Positions 35,602 to 43,483 of a stretch of DNA of 53,484 bases are shown here, piece after piece. The stretch lies in the NCBI GenBank assembly GCA_016208495.1, contig JACQXX010000082.1, positions 1-53,484 of the forward strand. Reading direction: 5' to 3'. This stretch comes from Acidobacteriota bacterium (GTDB lineage Bacteria; Acidobacteriota; Blastocatellia; Chloracidobacteriales; Chloracidobacteriaceae). The position numbers were made by a program, and so were the translations under genes. The notes below the pieces were generated by a model. The model made no database searches and had not been told where the DNA came from. It saw only the letters and a list, made by a program, of their open reading frames with translations. The stretch's first letter is position 1. Each line of letters opens with the position of its first letter.

Positions 35602-35823
35602 ATGGACAACAAGGAATATTTGACCATCGAAGAAAGTGCGGAAGTGCTTGGAGTTGATCCGTCAGCCGTTGAAAAGCTGGTTCAGGACGGAGTCTTCCGC
35701 GCCGTGCGGTTTGGTGTGGAACGCAAAATTGGCCGTAATTATGTCGAAGCCTTTCGGTCAGGCCGGATTCGTGCCCCACGCAAAAAATTCCCATCCCCTT
35801 CAAATGATTCAGGGCTTTCGTGA
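35602..35823 (+). CDS. Excisionase-family helix-turn-helix protein
   Basis: A 73-residue DNA-binding protein of the MerR-like HTH_17/excisionase type: LTIEESAEVLGVDPSAVEKL forms the HTH, followed by the wing-like FRAVRFGVERKIGRNYVEAF and a basic tail. It is the only plus-strand gene in the CHAT-Hsp90 cluster and is divergent from the PP2C gene, so it could regulate that cluster. I take the ATG at 35602; the longer TTG-initiated frame has no support. A MITE follows 15 bp after its stop. Confidence 0.75.
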   Translation: MDNKEYLTIEESAEVLGVDPSAVEKLVQDGVFRAVRFGVERKIGRNYVEAFRSGRIRAPRKKFPSPSNDSGLS

Positions 35824-35838
35824 GTAGACTTGAGTCAG

Positions 35839-36193
35839 TAATGCCAGTTAAGAGTTGAAAAAAGAGCGGATTTGAGCCCAGGAAATCCCGCGTAGGCAGT
35901 AGCCCAGGGTGCAACCCCATAAGCGCCAGGATAAGGGTTTTAGGCCCGAAGGGTCGTCGTGTAATAGCCGTGGTGCGAAGCCCACGGACCTGGCCAGGAC
36001 GGGATCCAGGCCCGACACGAACGTCGTTCAATGCCAACGGAAAGGACACGGGGTTTCTTATCCTGGCGCTTATGGGGTGCAGCCCTGGGAAAAGGTGGGG
36101 AATGACCCGAATTCCCAGGGCTCAAAGACTCGCCCAGGGCTACGAGCTGGCTGGGCTGAGAACCAAAACGGCTTCAACTCTTAACTGGCATTA
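35839..36193. mobile_element. MITE-like element, family 3, with 24-bp perfect ends
   Basis: CAGTAATGCCAGTTAAGAGT (then TGAA) at 35836-35859 is perfectly inverted at 36173-36196, with TA at each border (35839-35840, 36192-36193). Inside, a second inverted pair of about 34 bp lies near 35899-35940 and 36055-36090 (ACCCCATAAGCGCCAGGATA type). The open frames inside are low-information readings of the palindrome. Its right border contains the TAA stop codon of the helical-repeat gene. Confidence 0.75.
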
Positions 36194-37342
36194 CTGATTA
36201 CTGACTCCTTCGTATCCTTCACAAAGCAGACGCCGGTAAAAATCGTTTCCGTTTCGAGCATCAAATTTCTCAGCCAGACTGCTGGCTTCGGCCAGGACCC
36301 AATCCAGAAGCTTTTGAATTGAATAGAATTCTCTGCCAGATGAAAAAGGGCAGGTCGGTGGCAAGTACAGATGGATTTGAGATTGTTCCTGGCGAAGCAA
36401 TTGTCGAAAAAGGCGAACACCAGTCATCCAATAATGAAGCCGCTCTAGCCCGAGCGGGGAATTGATTACCTCGGGAAGATACTGCTCAAACAGCTTGAGT
36501 GCGGCGATTTCGTTTCCGGTCATACATAAAAAAGCGATGTGCTGCTGAGCCAGGAGTATGCGTTCGACTTGGGAAGGTAATTTCTTGACGCTCATTAAAT
36601 GATAGTGAACAGCCTCGGAGGCGCGCCTAAGTTTTAAGAGGGGTAACAGCAACGTTGTCAATACTTTGACTTGAAAATCCCGCTGGCAGGTGGCTCGATG
36701 GTGGAGTAAGGGGGTTGCCATTTCGACTGCTTCTCGATGCTTCCCCAAAAAAATCTGAAATTTCACGCGGGCTAAAAGCGCGCACGCCTCACAGGGCCAT
36801 TCTCCTTTGGCATGCACCGAGTATTTTTGCAATTCACGATAAAGATCAGTTGCCCGGTCAATCTGACCCAGATCCCAATTGACCGACCAGCTAACAAACA
36901 CTGACCTGAATTCCCCATATCGGGTGAATCTCAAATCCCGGTCCAGTTCAGAAAGCGAAGTATAAATATCGGTGATTGAAATACCTGGAAATTGAGGAAG
37001 TTGCTGGATCACAAACGGATAAAGGACATTGATCAATTTGGTGTCGCGCGGATCCTGGCTTCGGGCTTTTAACCAGGCAATACTGGCCAGCAACTTTGGG
37101 ATTTGCCGGGTATGAACCAGCGCCCGAATCAATTCAAAGTGAAGTGTTCGGGCCAACACCTCATCCTGGGCCGTTTCCGCCAGACGGAGTGCTGATTCAA
37201 GCAGGCGGATTTGTGGGGCGCCGTGAAGTTCCTGGGATTGATAGATGAGTTCATAAACAACGGAACGGATATCTGAAACAGCCATAACACCTGGTGTATC
37301 AAAAAATAGCCTGACCAGCGGGAACAATTCCTTTTCAGACAA
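36191..37342 (-). CDS. Helical-repeat protein coupled to Hsp90, function unknown
   Basis: A 383-residue, almost entirely alpha-helical protein with TPR-like segments (LLESALRLAETAQDEVLART, LGQIDRATDLYRELQKY, VERILLAQQHIAFL). No enzymatic motif is visible. I choose a TTG start at 37342, preceded by AAGGA, which overlaps the Hsp90 stop by eight nt; the alternative ATG at 37285 would remove 19 residues. Tight coupling to Hsp90 suggests a co-chaperone or client adaptor. The stop codon lies on a MITE border. Confidence 0.7.
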   Translation of the reverse strand: MSEKELFPLVRLFFDTPGVMAVSDIRSVVYELIYQSQELHGAPQIRLLESALRLAETAQDEVLARTLHFELIRALVHTRQIPKLLASIAWLKARSQDPRDTKLINVLYPFVIQQLPQFPGISITDIYTSLSELDRDLRFTRYGEFRSVFVSWSVNWDLGQIDRATDLYRELQKYSVHAKGEWPCEACALLARVKFQIFLGKHREAVEMATPLLHHRATCQRDFQVKVLTTLLLPLLKLRRASEAVHYHLMSVKKLPSQVERILLAQQHIAFLCMTGNEIAALKLFEQYLPEVINSPLGLERLHYWMTGVRLFRQLLRQEQSQIHLYLPPTCPFSSGREFYSIQKLLDWVLAEASSLAEKFDARNGNDFYRRLLCEGYEGVSNQ

Positions 37343-39260
37343 TCAATTCCTTGTGGGTTTCAATTCCCCAATCTACAAACCCAAGGAGCCCCTCATTTAA
37401 AAGCGCGAGTTCTTTTTCCGTTAATGGATGATGTCCCATCAGAAGCGATTGAAGGTACAGAAACCGAATTGACAGGCGGAGAAGATTTGAATTTCCCAGG
37501 TCGCACAATTTTTGGATTAATGGATTGTTGTAGTTAAAGCAGAGTTGGGCGTGTGGTTCGGTCGTGAGTGATTCCTGGGAAAGGCTGGTGAGAATGGATG
37601 CCAGCACATCGTCGGAATGCTCTTTGGTGCGTTCAACTGACCTCAAAAAAGCCCCGGATTCAGTCAGGCTGTACAGCGCGGGCACGGTCGGTGGGTCAAA
37701 TTTCTTTAAGGTAACAAAACAATGAAATGGTTCGAGGACCTGTTCGGCGGCCTTTAAAAACTGGAAAGTGCTCAAATCAGCGTCAGGGTTAAGCTCTGAA
37801 AACTGTGAGGAAAGTGATAACCCATTGATGGGTTCCACCATCGCTTCAGGGTCCAGCTCAGCCAACTTTTCAAGTAATTGCGAGTCATAGGCATATCCGG
37901 CGTTGATGACACACAGGTTTTGAGACCTGGCAATCGGCAGCAACTGTCGAAATTGATCCAGTTCAGATGCAAAGCGGATAACCTGATTGTTCCGGCGGTA
38001 CTCACCAAGGGTGAGGCGACCATGAGTTGTTTGAAAGGGAAACAAATCAATGAACAGGTGAAACAATTCATCGTCAAATAGAGCCAGGTATTTGATTGAA
38101 TGGTGGTGGATTGTCAGGATTTTTTGGAGCCGGTTGGGGTCACGGGCAATGAGGTCCAGGAGAAATGATTTAAGAGATTGTCCCAACTCTTCCCGAACTG
38201 CTTCAACCTTCTCGTCTTCATAAAAAGATTCACGGGAGGCGGTTGGCCGTAAATCATTGGCGTTTATGACACAGGTCACAAAGAACGCCCAGTCAGGCAA
38301 GAGCTGATCAATGTTTTCCGACAGCAACATGTTTTTCAAGTAGGCCCGGTGTTTGGGTTTCGCACCCGGATGCATGGCAACCGGAAGCACAAACGCAACC
38401 CCTTCGACTTCACCAATTTGGCTTCGGATCGGAAAGCAATCAATAAAATCAAATCCCAGAACGCGTTTTCCATACCGGAGTCTGGCCCGTTGCTGTTCCA
38501 GCAGGTTGTGGTTGGTGATTTTCCAGGGAGGCTGTTCCTGGTTCAGCACCTCAAACCCCTGTTCGGTTTCAAACACAATCTGGGTGGGTAGAAAACAGCC
38601 GAAATGTCGAACCAGAGTTTTGACGCACTGAGGTTCAAAGAATTCCAAAAATCCAGGTTTGCACCGCAATCGGATGGTTGTCCCAGGCTGAATTTCCCGG
38701 GATAAGGGGGTTACGGTGTAGGTACCGCAAGGGAAGCCTTTCCATTCCCAGCCGTGATTTTCGGAAATTGACCGCGTCCAAACCGTGATTTCAGTACTGA
38801 CCAGAAAACAGGACAATAACCCGATTCCAAATTGTCCGATGAAATCCAGTTGTGAGTACAACAACTCATCGTGCTTGCTGGATTTCCCAATCGTTGCCAG
38901 AAAATCATGGATTTCGGCTTCAGTCAGCCCAATGCCATTGTCGGAAAATTGCAAAACAGGCTGGAAATCAGCCGAATCTTCAATCCGAATGACAATCCGA
39001 CCATCAAAAAATGGATCCACCTTTTCCCGCGCCCGAACTGCATCAACGCTGTTTTGGAGAAGCTCCCGGATAAAAACTTGTGGGCTGCTGTACAGGTGAT
39101 TTGAAAGTAAATCAATGATTCCACGGATGTTAACTTGAAATCGGTATGTCACGGAAGATTCACCACTTCGGAAAGGATGTTGGGGTCCATCTTTCCGAAG
39201 TGATTTTGGCCCGCGAAATATTTCAGGGAATTTAGGAGAGTTCGTTTGGCGTCGTGTCAT
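37335..39260 (-). CDS. Divergent Hsp90 (HtpG-like) chaperone
   Basis: A 641-residue protein with the GHKL ATPase motifs of Hsp90: FIRELLQNSVDAV (catalytic Glu66, Asn70, Asp73), DNGIGLTE (108-115) and GQFGIGLLSCF (142-152), then a middle domain with RPTASRESFYED. The C-terminal dimerisation part is divergent. It is an ATP-dependent chaperone for selected clients. Family members begin near the strand YRFQVNIRG, so the first about 36 residues may be an over-extension: a GTG at 39152 with a weak SD-like AAGTGGTGA upstream is an alternative start. It sits in an accessory signalling cluster, so it is likely specialised and not the housekeeping HtpG. Confidence 0.88.
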   Translation of the reverse strand: MTRRQTNSPKFPEIFRGPKSLRKDGPQHPFRSGESSVTYRFQVNIRGIIDLLSNHLYSSPQVFIRELLQNSVDAVRAREKVDPFFDGRIVIRIEDSADFQPVLQFSDNGIGLTEAEIHDFLATIGKSSKHDELLYSQLDFIGQFGIGLLSCFLVSTEITVWTRSISENHGWEWKGFPCGTYTVTPLSREIQPGTTIRLRCKPGFLEFFEPQCVKTLVRHFGCFLPTQIVFETEQGFEVLNQEQPPWKITNHNLLEQQRARLRYGKRVLGFDFIDCFPIRSQIGEVEGVAFVLPVAMHPGAKPKHRAYLKNMLLSENIDQLLPDWAFFVTCVINANDLRPTASRESFYEDEKVEAVREELGQSLKSFLLDLIARDPNRLQKILTIHHHSIKYLALFDDELFHLFIDLFPFQTTHGRLTLGEYRRNNQVIRFASELDQFRQLLPIARSQNLCVINAGYAYDSQLLEKLAELDPEAMVEPINGLSLSSQFSELNPDADLSTFQFLKAAEQVLEPFHCFVTLKKFDPPTVPALYSLTESGAFLRSVERTKEHSDDVLASILTSLSQESLTTEPHAQLCFNYNNPLIQKLCDLGNSNLLRLSIRFLYLQSLLMGHHPLTEKELALLNEGLLGFVDWGIETHKELIV

Positions 39261-39350
39261 GACAGGAAAGGTAGCCGTTGAATTCCAAGATGAAATAAAA
39301 GAGGGACTACCTTTAAAAGCGAAAAACTGTCAGGAAAAGGGCCACGGGTT

Positions 39351-39567
39351 GGGAAAAAACAGGGCTGAAAAAACCAGGGCTTGGGGCTTGGGGCTTGGGG
39401 CTGAAAAAACCAGGGCTTGGGGCTTGGGGCTCAGGGCTGAAGACTTCGGGGTCAAGGCAGAATTCCCAATGTCTTCAGCCCGTCTTCTTCAACCCCGAGT
39501 CTTCGAGTCTTCAGCCCCAAGCCCATTTTCTTCAGCCCCAAGCCCTGGTTTTTTCAGCCCTGGTTTT
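39351..39567. repeat. GGGCTTGGGGCTGAAGA minisatellite with inverted arms, copy 2
   Basis: Tandem GGGCTTGGGGCTGAAAAAAC units on the left (39351-39440) face TTCAGCCCCAAGCCCTGG units on the right (39480-39567). The whole can fold into a long hairpin. It fills the gap between the Hsp90 cluster and the Roadblock/ParA module. Confidence 0.8.
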
Positions 39568-40146
39568 TCAGCTCAATGCCTGACGAACCTGATCAGCCAC
39601 CATCCGGGGGGCAACAACTGGTCCGAGGAGCCCAAGCTGCAATGTCCCAAGCTGGCCAACGGTAACGTTAAACCCGGTAACCCAGCCCGTTGCCTGTTCA
39701 AAGGCCACAATCGGCGACGTTTCAGGGAGATCCGGCAATTGTTGGGCTTGATCGAGGGCAATCGTCAATCGGGCGCCGATTTCCTGGGCTTTTTCGGGTG
39801 TGACCAGACCCTGATTGGCGACCACAAATCCTTCTCGATCAATCAGAAAGGCGCCAGATCCATTGATGGCTTCAAGACACCACTTGAGAAGCTGTTCCCA
39901 GGTTTCTTTTCCATATAAATCATCAGATAAGGGTGGAAGCGACGGAAGAACCGGTGCGTCTGGGGGCGCTGATTCAGCCTTGTCTGATTGACCGGTAAAA
40001 TGTTTCAAATGAAAGCAGATATAATTTGGCGGTGCTGGTGGTTGCCGGGGTGTGGGCGGCGACAACCGCGTCTCAAGGCTTAGTTTGTGACTAATTTGGC
40101 GTGCTTTTTCCAAATCAGAGCAATTGACGTTGCTGGCGTTCGACAT
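39568..40146 (-). CDS. Roadblock/LC7-like protein with N-terminal extension
   Basis: A 192-residue protein. The C-terminal about 115 residues resemble a Roadblock/LC7 (MglB-like) domain: INGSGAFLIDREGFVVANQG, ARLTIALDQAQQL and GTLQLGLLGPVV. The first about 75 residues are proline-rich and unassigned. It overlaps the ParA gene by 32 nt, with GAGGTGA as ribosome site. Roadblock proteins regulate Ras-like GTPases in polarity switching, but no MglA-type GTPase is in the window. With ParA it may act in protein positioning. Confidence 0.6.
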   Translation of the reverse strand: MSNASNVNCSDLEKARQISHKLSLETRLSPPTPRQPPAPPNYICFHLKHFTGQSDKAESAPPDAPVLPSLPPLSDDLYGKETWEQLLKWCLEAINGSGAFLIDREGFVVANQGLVTPEKAQEIGARLTIALDQAQQLPDLPETSPIVAFEQATGWVTGFNVTVGQLGTLQLGLLGPVVAPRMVADQVRQALS

Positions 40147-40933
40147 GGGTCACCTCACTCATCAGACTGAGCCGCTTCATCAGATAATCAAGTTCGGCGG
40201 CGAGGAATTCGAAACGGCGGGCCTCGGGTGAAACCGGACCTCCCAGAAAACCAACCGGAAGCCCCTTCTGGCTGGCTTCGGCAAATAAATCAACCCGGGG
40301 AATAATCGTATCGAGCACACCGGAAAAATTTCCCCACGCCTCGCTCAAAATGGAGAGTGCATTTGGCTGATGCTTTTCAACCAGCGTTAACACCAGTCCA
40401 ATCAACTGTAATTTTGGATTTTCGTTGGTTTGAACATGTTCAATCACCCGCAGAATTTGTGAAATTGAGCGCAGGGCCAGCGATTCGGTTTGAAATGGCA
40501 CCAGCACAAAATCAGCATTGGCCAATGCCGCTCGGGTAATCAGGCCCAGGCCCGAGGGGGTATCAAAAATAGTGATATCTATATCATTTTCAACTTTGGC
40601 CAGGGCATCTTCCAACACACCCGGTCGAAACAACGCTTGCTCATATTCCCCGGCATCAACTGGATCCAGCTTTCCTCTGGGGAGCAGGCGCAGTTTAGGC
40701 ATTTTGGTTTGGAGCACGGCCTGTTCTGGCGTGGCCTGGCCCATCAACAGGTCGGCCAGCCCTGACAATTCAGCGTCTTCTTTTCCCAGTGAATGGCCGA
40801 TTCCACCCTGTGGATCCAGATCAACGAGCAGTGTACTTATTCCTCGCTCGGCCATGGCAACCGCGAGATTGAGGGCAATGGTCGTTTTCCCGACCCCGCC
40901 CTTAGGACTTGCGATACAAATTCGACGTGACAT
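40115..40933 (-). CDS. ParA/MinD-family ATPase
   Basis: A 272-residue ATPase with the deviant Walker A PKGGVGKTTIALNLA (10-24), Walker A' region LLVDLDPQGGIGHSLG and Walker B ITIFDTPSGLGLI. It belongs to the ParA group used for plasmid, chromosome or protein-cluster positioning; no ParB or parS-like site is visible, so positioning of a signalling cluster is more likely than DNA partition. The ribosome site is GAGGAG. It lies 23 nt after the response regulator gene. Confidence 0.88.
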   Translation of the reverse strand: MSRRICIASPKGGVGKTTIALNLAVAMAERGISTLLVDLDPQGGIGHSLGKEDAELSGLADLLMGQATPEQAVLQTKMPKLRLLPRGKLDPVDAGEYEQALFRPGVLEDALAKVENDIDITIFDTPSGLGLITRAALANADFVLVPFQTESLALRSISQILRVIEHVQTNENPKLQLIGLVLTLVEKHQPNALSILSEAWGNFSGVLDTIIPRVDLFAEASQKGLPVGFLGGPVSPEARRFEFLAAELDYLMKRLSLMSEVTHVERQQRQLL

Positions 40934-40956
40934 GACTCTTTCTCCTCGAAGTTTTA

Positions 40957-41931
40957 TTAAACAGGTGAGGAATCGGGCTCAGTGTTCTCCACCACGATTC
41001 CCATTTCATGGAGGCGTTTCACATTGGCTTCCACCCGACGATTCCCTGGTTGAAGCTGGTTTGCCAGCAGAAAAGCCCGGAGTGCGGCCTGATATTCTTT
41101 ATTGAGCAGGGCATTGATTCCGGCTTCCCAGGCAGTTTCAAATTCATCAACTGGTGGTGCTGGATCGGCAGGTGGTATGACCCGGTCCTCAAGCATCACG
41201 GCTGGTTCCAATGTGGCCTGTTCCAGGTCCTTTAATTCCTGTTGCAGGTCACCGGCTTCTTTCATTTCGTCGTGGATCCGTGCTGCCTCCATCAGCAACG
41301 CCTCCCAGCCAAGCTCGATATTGCGCTCGTCAGGTGATTGGAGCAGGGTGCGGCAGGTCACCCGGAATTCCCGGCCAAACAACAGCCGGCGGAAGGCGTC
41401 TTCGCCATTCCCGAGTGGATCCCGGGCATTCCAAACTTTTCCTTCAAAAACCTGAATGGTGCCAACCGGCGTGCCATTCTGGGACATATCAATCGTGACT
41501 GAGTGTCGTCCCAGACAGGCAAGTTGGACAAAGTCAACGGCTGAAAAGGGCGGGTCCGCGACCTGTTGTTTGGTGATCCCAACTTTATTAACCACAATCT
41601 GGCGGAGTTCTTCGAGGCTGACGGGTTTGTCTCGGACTTCAACCGCCGCATGGCGGGGAATTTGGGGGGCATATGCCTTCAAGTAAGCCGAAATAAAAAC
41701 CACTGGAATTTTCCAGCCTCGTTTTCCCAACTCACCCAGAATCTCAATGCCTGACCGGTCAGGTAAATCAAGGTCTGAAAAAATCAAATCGGGCGGTTGT
41801 TCGTCGAGATGGGTCAATGCCTCGGTCAAGGTTCCAGCTTCAATGGTGACAATCCCGGATAGTTTGCTGATTCCTCGGGCCATTGAGGCTCTCAGGACCG
41901 CTTCGTCTTCGATGATCAATACAACGGCCAT
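40957..41931 (-). CDS. Response regulator with DUF4388 (PatA-type) and TPR-like tail
   Basis: A 324-residue protein. Residues 1-120 are a receiver domain (IIEDE at 6-10, phospho-acceptor Asp53 in FSDLDLP, Lys in RDKPVS). Residues about 135-225 match DUF4388, as found in PatA-like gliding/polarity regulators (FVQLACLGRHSVTIDM, GTIQVFEGKVWNARD). The C-terminal 90 residues form a helical TPR-like tail. There is no DNA-binding domain, so output is by protein contact. The ATG has GAGGAG upstream; a longer frame through a minisatellite is rejected. It is the probable partner of the histidine kinase 43470-44600. Confidence 0.87.
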   Translation of the reverse strand: MAVVLIIEDEAVLRASMARGISKLSGIVTIEAGTLTEALTHLDEQPPDLIFSDLDLPDRSGIEILGELGKRGWKIPVVFISAYLKAYAPQIPRHAAVEVRDKPVSLEELRQIVVNKVGITKQQVADPPFSAVDFVQLACLGRHSVTIDMSQNGTPVGTIQVFEGKVWNARDPLGNGEDAFRRLLFGREFRVTCRTLLQSPDERNIELGWEALLMEAARIHDEMKEAGDLQQELKDLEQATLEPAVMLEDRVIPPADPAPPVDEFETAWEAGINALLNKEYQAALRAFLLANQLQPGNRRVEANVKRLHEMGIVVENTEPDSSPV

Positions 41932-41974
41932 AACATACTCCTCAGACTGGAGGGGATTGGGGGCGACACAAGGG

Positions 41975-42150
41975 ATGAGAAAACCAGGGCTGAGGGCTTG
42001 GGGCTGAGGGCTGAAGACTTTGGGTTGAAGAATTGGTTTTATTTCATCCCTCATCCTTCATCCCTCATCCCTTCGATTGCTCCGAGCTTGCGAGTCTTCA
42101 GCCCCAAGCCCTGAGCCCGTTTTCTTCAGCCCTGGTTTTTTCAGCCCGCT
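41975..42150. repeat. GGGCTTGGGGCTGAAGA minisatellite with inverted arms, copy 3
   Basis: The arms GAAAACCAGGGCTGAGGGCT and the opposing TCTTCAGCCCCAAGCCCTGA flank a core with CATCCCTCATCCTTCATCCC heptamers. It interrupts the otherwise compact module between the response regulator and MBL genes. Confidence 0.8.
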
Positions 42151-42154
42151 TGAA

Positions 42155-42910
42155 TTACCCAGGGATCTGAAAAGCTTCGGGCATGAAGTCAACGCCACAT
42201 TCAAGATCCGCACACCAGTTGATAAACTGATTGACCAGTGCTTTTCCTTTAAAATAGGCGCCGTGTTGCGGGGCAATCATTTCGATATCAAGGGTTCGCG
42301 CCATTTCCGCCCAGGCCCGCATGACTTTTCGGGAGGCCATATACCGCCGGTGAAACCCTTCCATATACTGGAGATGCTGGTCAAAATCAGTGACTTCCCG
42401 ATAGTCCATCCCTAATGAGGCCCCAAGGTCACCACTAAAATAGATTTTTGATTCAGGGTCGTAGACGTGAAAATTTCCCGGAGAGTGCATAAAATGCGCC
42501 GGAACAAAGATCAGTTGACACCCGGCCAGGTCATAGCGCATTCCCTGATCAGGAATCGGATGCAGGCGATCAAGCACCAGCCGATCAAGCCCAAAATGGG
42601 GCACAAATCTGACCCACAGCGCTGAAATATACGCCTGGGCATCCGTGGTCATCAGCCAGCCATTGGCGGCGGCAATGATGTCTGGGTCCTGATGAGAAAA
42701 AAAGATGGTGGTTAATTTCCCGCCCTTGAGCAGCCCCGTGGTTTCGCTGAGGGCTTTGTTATAAACCTTGTGTCCTCCTGGATCCAGGATCATCCCTGCG
42801 CCATCATGGACGATAACATATTGATTGGCCTGTACCATCTGGCCATGGCCAAAATCTTCGAGCAGGAAACATTTGTGCAGTCCATTATCAAACAATACTT
42901 CGGTTGGCAT
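42155..42910 (-). CDS. ODP-like MBL-fold diiron protein
   Basis: A 251-residue metallo-beta-lactamase-fold protein. The metal motif is FFSHQDPDII (His73-x-Asp75-x-Asp77) in place of the usual H-x-H-x-D-H, as in flavodiiron proteins and the oxygen-binding diiron proteins (ODP) linked to chemotaxis. Further ligands are in VPAHFMHSPGNF, YFSGDLG and IAPQHGAYF. It has no flavodoxin domain. It most likely binds iron and senses or reduces oxygen or a related gas. It has AAGGAGA upstream and lies inside the two-component/Roadblock module, which supports a sensory role. Confidence 0.85.
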   Translation of the reverse strand: MPTEVLFDNGLHKCFLLEDFGHGQMVQANQYVIVHDGAGMILDPGGHKVYNKALSETTGLLKGGKLTTIFFSHQDPDIIAAANGWLMTTDAQAYISALWVRFVPHFGLDRLVLDRLHPIPDQGMRYDLAGCQLIFVPAHFMHSPGNFHVYDPESKIYFSGDLGASLGMDYREVTDFDQHLQYMEGFHRRYMASRKVMRAWAEMARTLDIEMIAPQHGAYFKGKALVNQFINWCADLECGVDFMPEAFQIPG

Positions 42911-43117
42911 GATTTTTCTCCTTGTTACAATATGCCGCCACTTTTCGAATCAAATCTTCAGACTGTCAGTCAAGTGACCAGGCAAATCCCAAAAAGCCGC
43001 CTCGAAAAACAATTGTAAGATGTAGTAAGTAAAACAATGCCCGGTGAGGATATGTTGAACATATTGTTTTTCAAAGGATTATGGCGGTTCTTGCCCTGGT
43101 TGTATGGGTGTTGTGAA

Positions 43118-43483
43118 TTACAACACCTTTTTGATTTCCTGAATGGCACGGCTCATATCGAGGAAAATCAATCCCAGTTTGGCTTCACGGGTGGTCATAA
43201 CCATCAGCAATGTTCCTTGTGAGGCCGCCGCCATGACAATATAGCCGTTGGCCCCACGGATGAGAACCTGCTCAAGCTGCCCGCGCTCGAGTTCAGCCGT
43301 GGCTCGACTGCCAAGACTTAAAATCGTGGCGCTAATTCCAGCCACCCGAATTTCCTCAATATGTTGAGGCAGGGCGCTGGCGATGACCAGTCCATCATCG
43401 GTCATAATGGAAGCAGCCTCAATATCGGGCGTACTCGATTGCAACGCCCGCAGAATTTTGTTGAGTTCATCAGTTCGAGACAT
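43118..43483 (-). CDS. Roadblock/LC7 (MglB-like) protein
   Basis: A 121-residue single-domain Roadblock protein: ILRALQSSTPDIEAASIMTD, DGLVIASALPQHIEE, LERGQLEQVLIRGANGYIVM and a C-terminal helix. A very strong ribosome site (AGGAGGAAGG) precedes the ATG at 43483. It overlaps the 3' end of the histidine kinase gene by 14 nt, so the two are coupled. Usual length and fold for the family. Confidence 0.87.
   Translation of the reverse strand: MSRTDELNKILRALQSSTPDIEAASIMTDDGLVIASALPQHIEEIRVAGISATILSLGSRATAELERGQLEQVLIRGANGYIVMAAASQGTLLMVMTTREAKLGLIFLDMSRAIQEIKKVL

Noticed and set aside
35600-36049. 149-codon minus-strand open frame
   Set aside because: It runs through the palindromic family 3 element and antisense to the HTH gene; both strands give similar low-information frames.
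39259-39918. 219-codon plus-strand open frame
   Set aside because: It consists of the minisatellite and the antisense of the Roadblock-like gene.
40957-42054. Longer form of the response regulator beginning in the minisatellite
   Set aside because: The ATG at 41931 has GAGGAG and begins exactly at the receiver domain.
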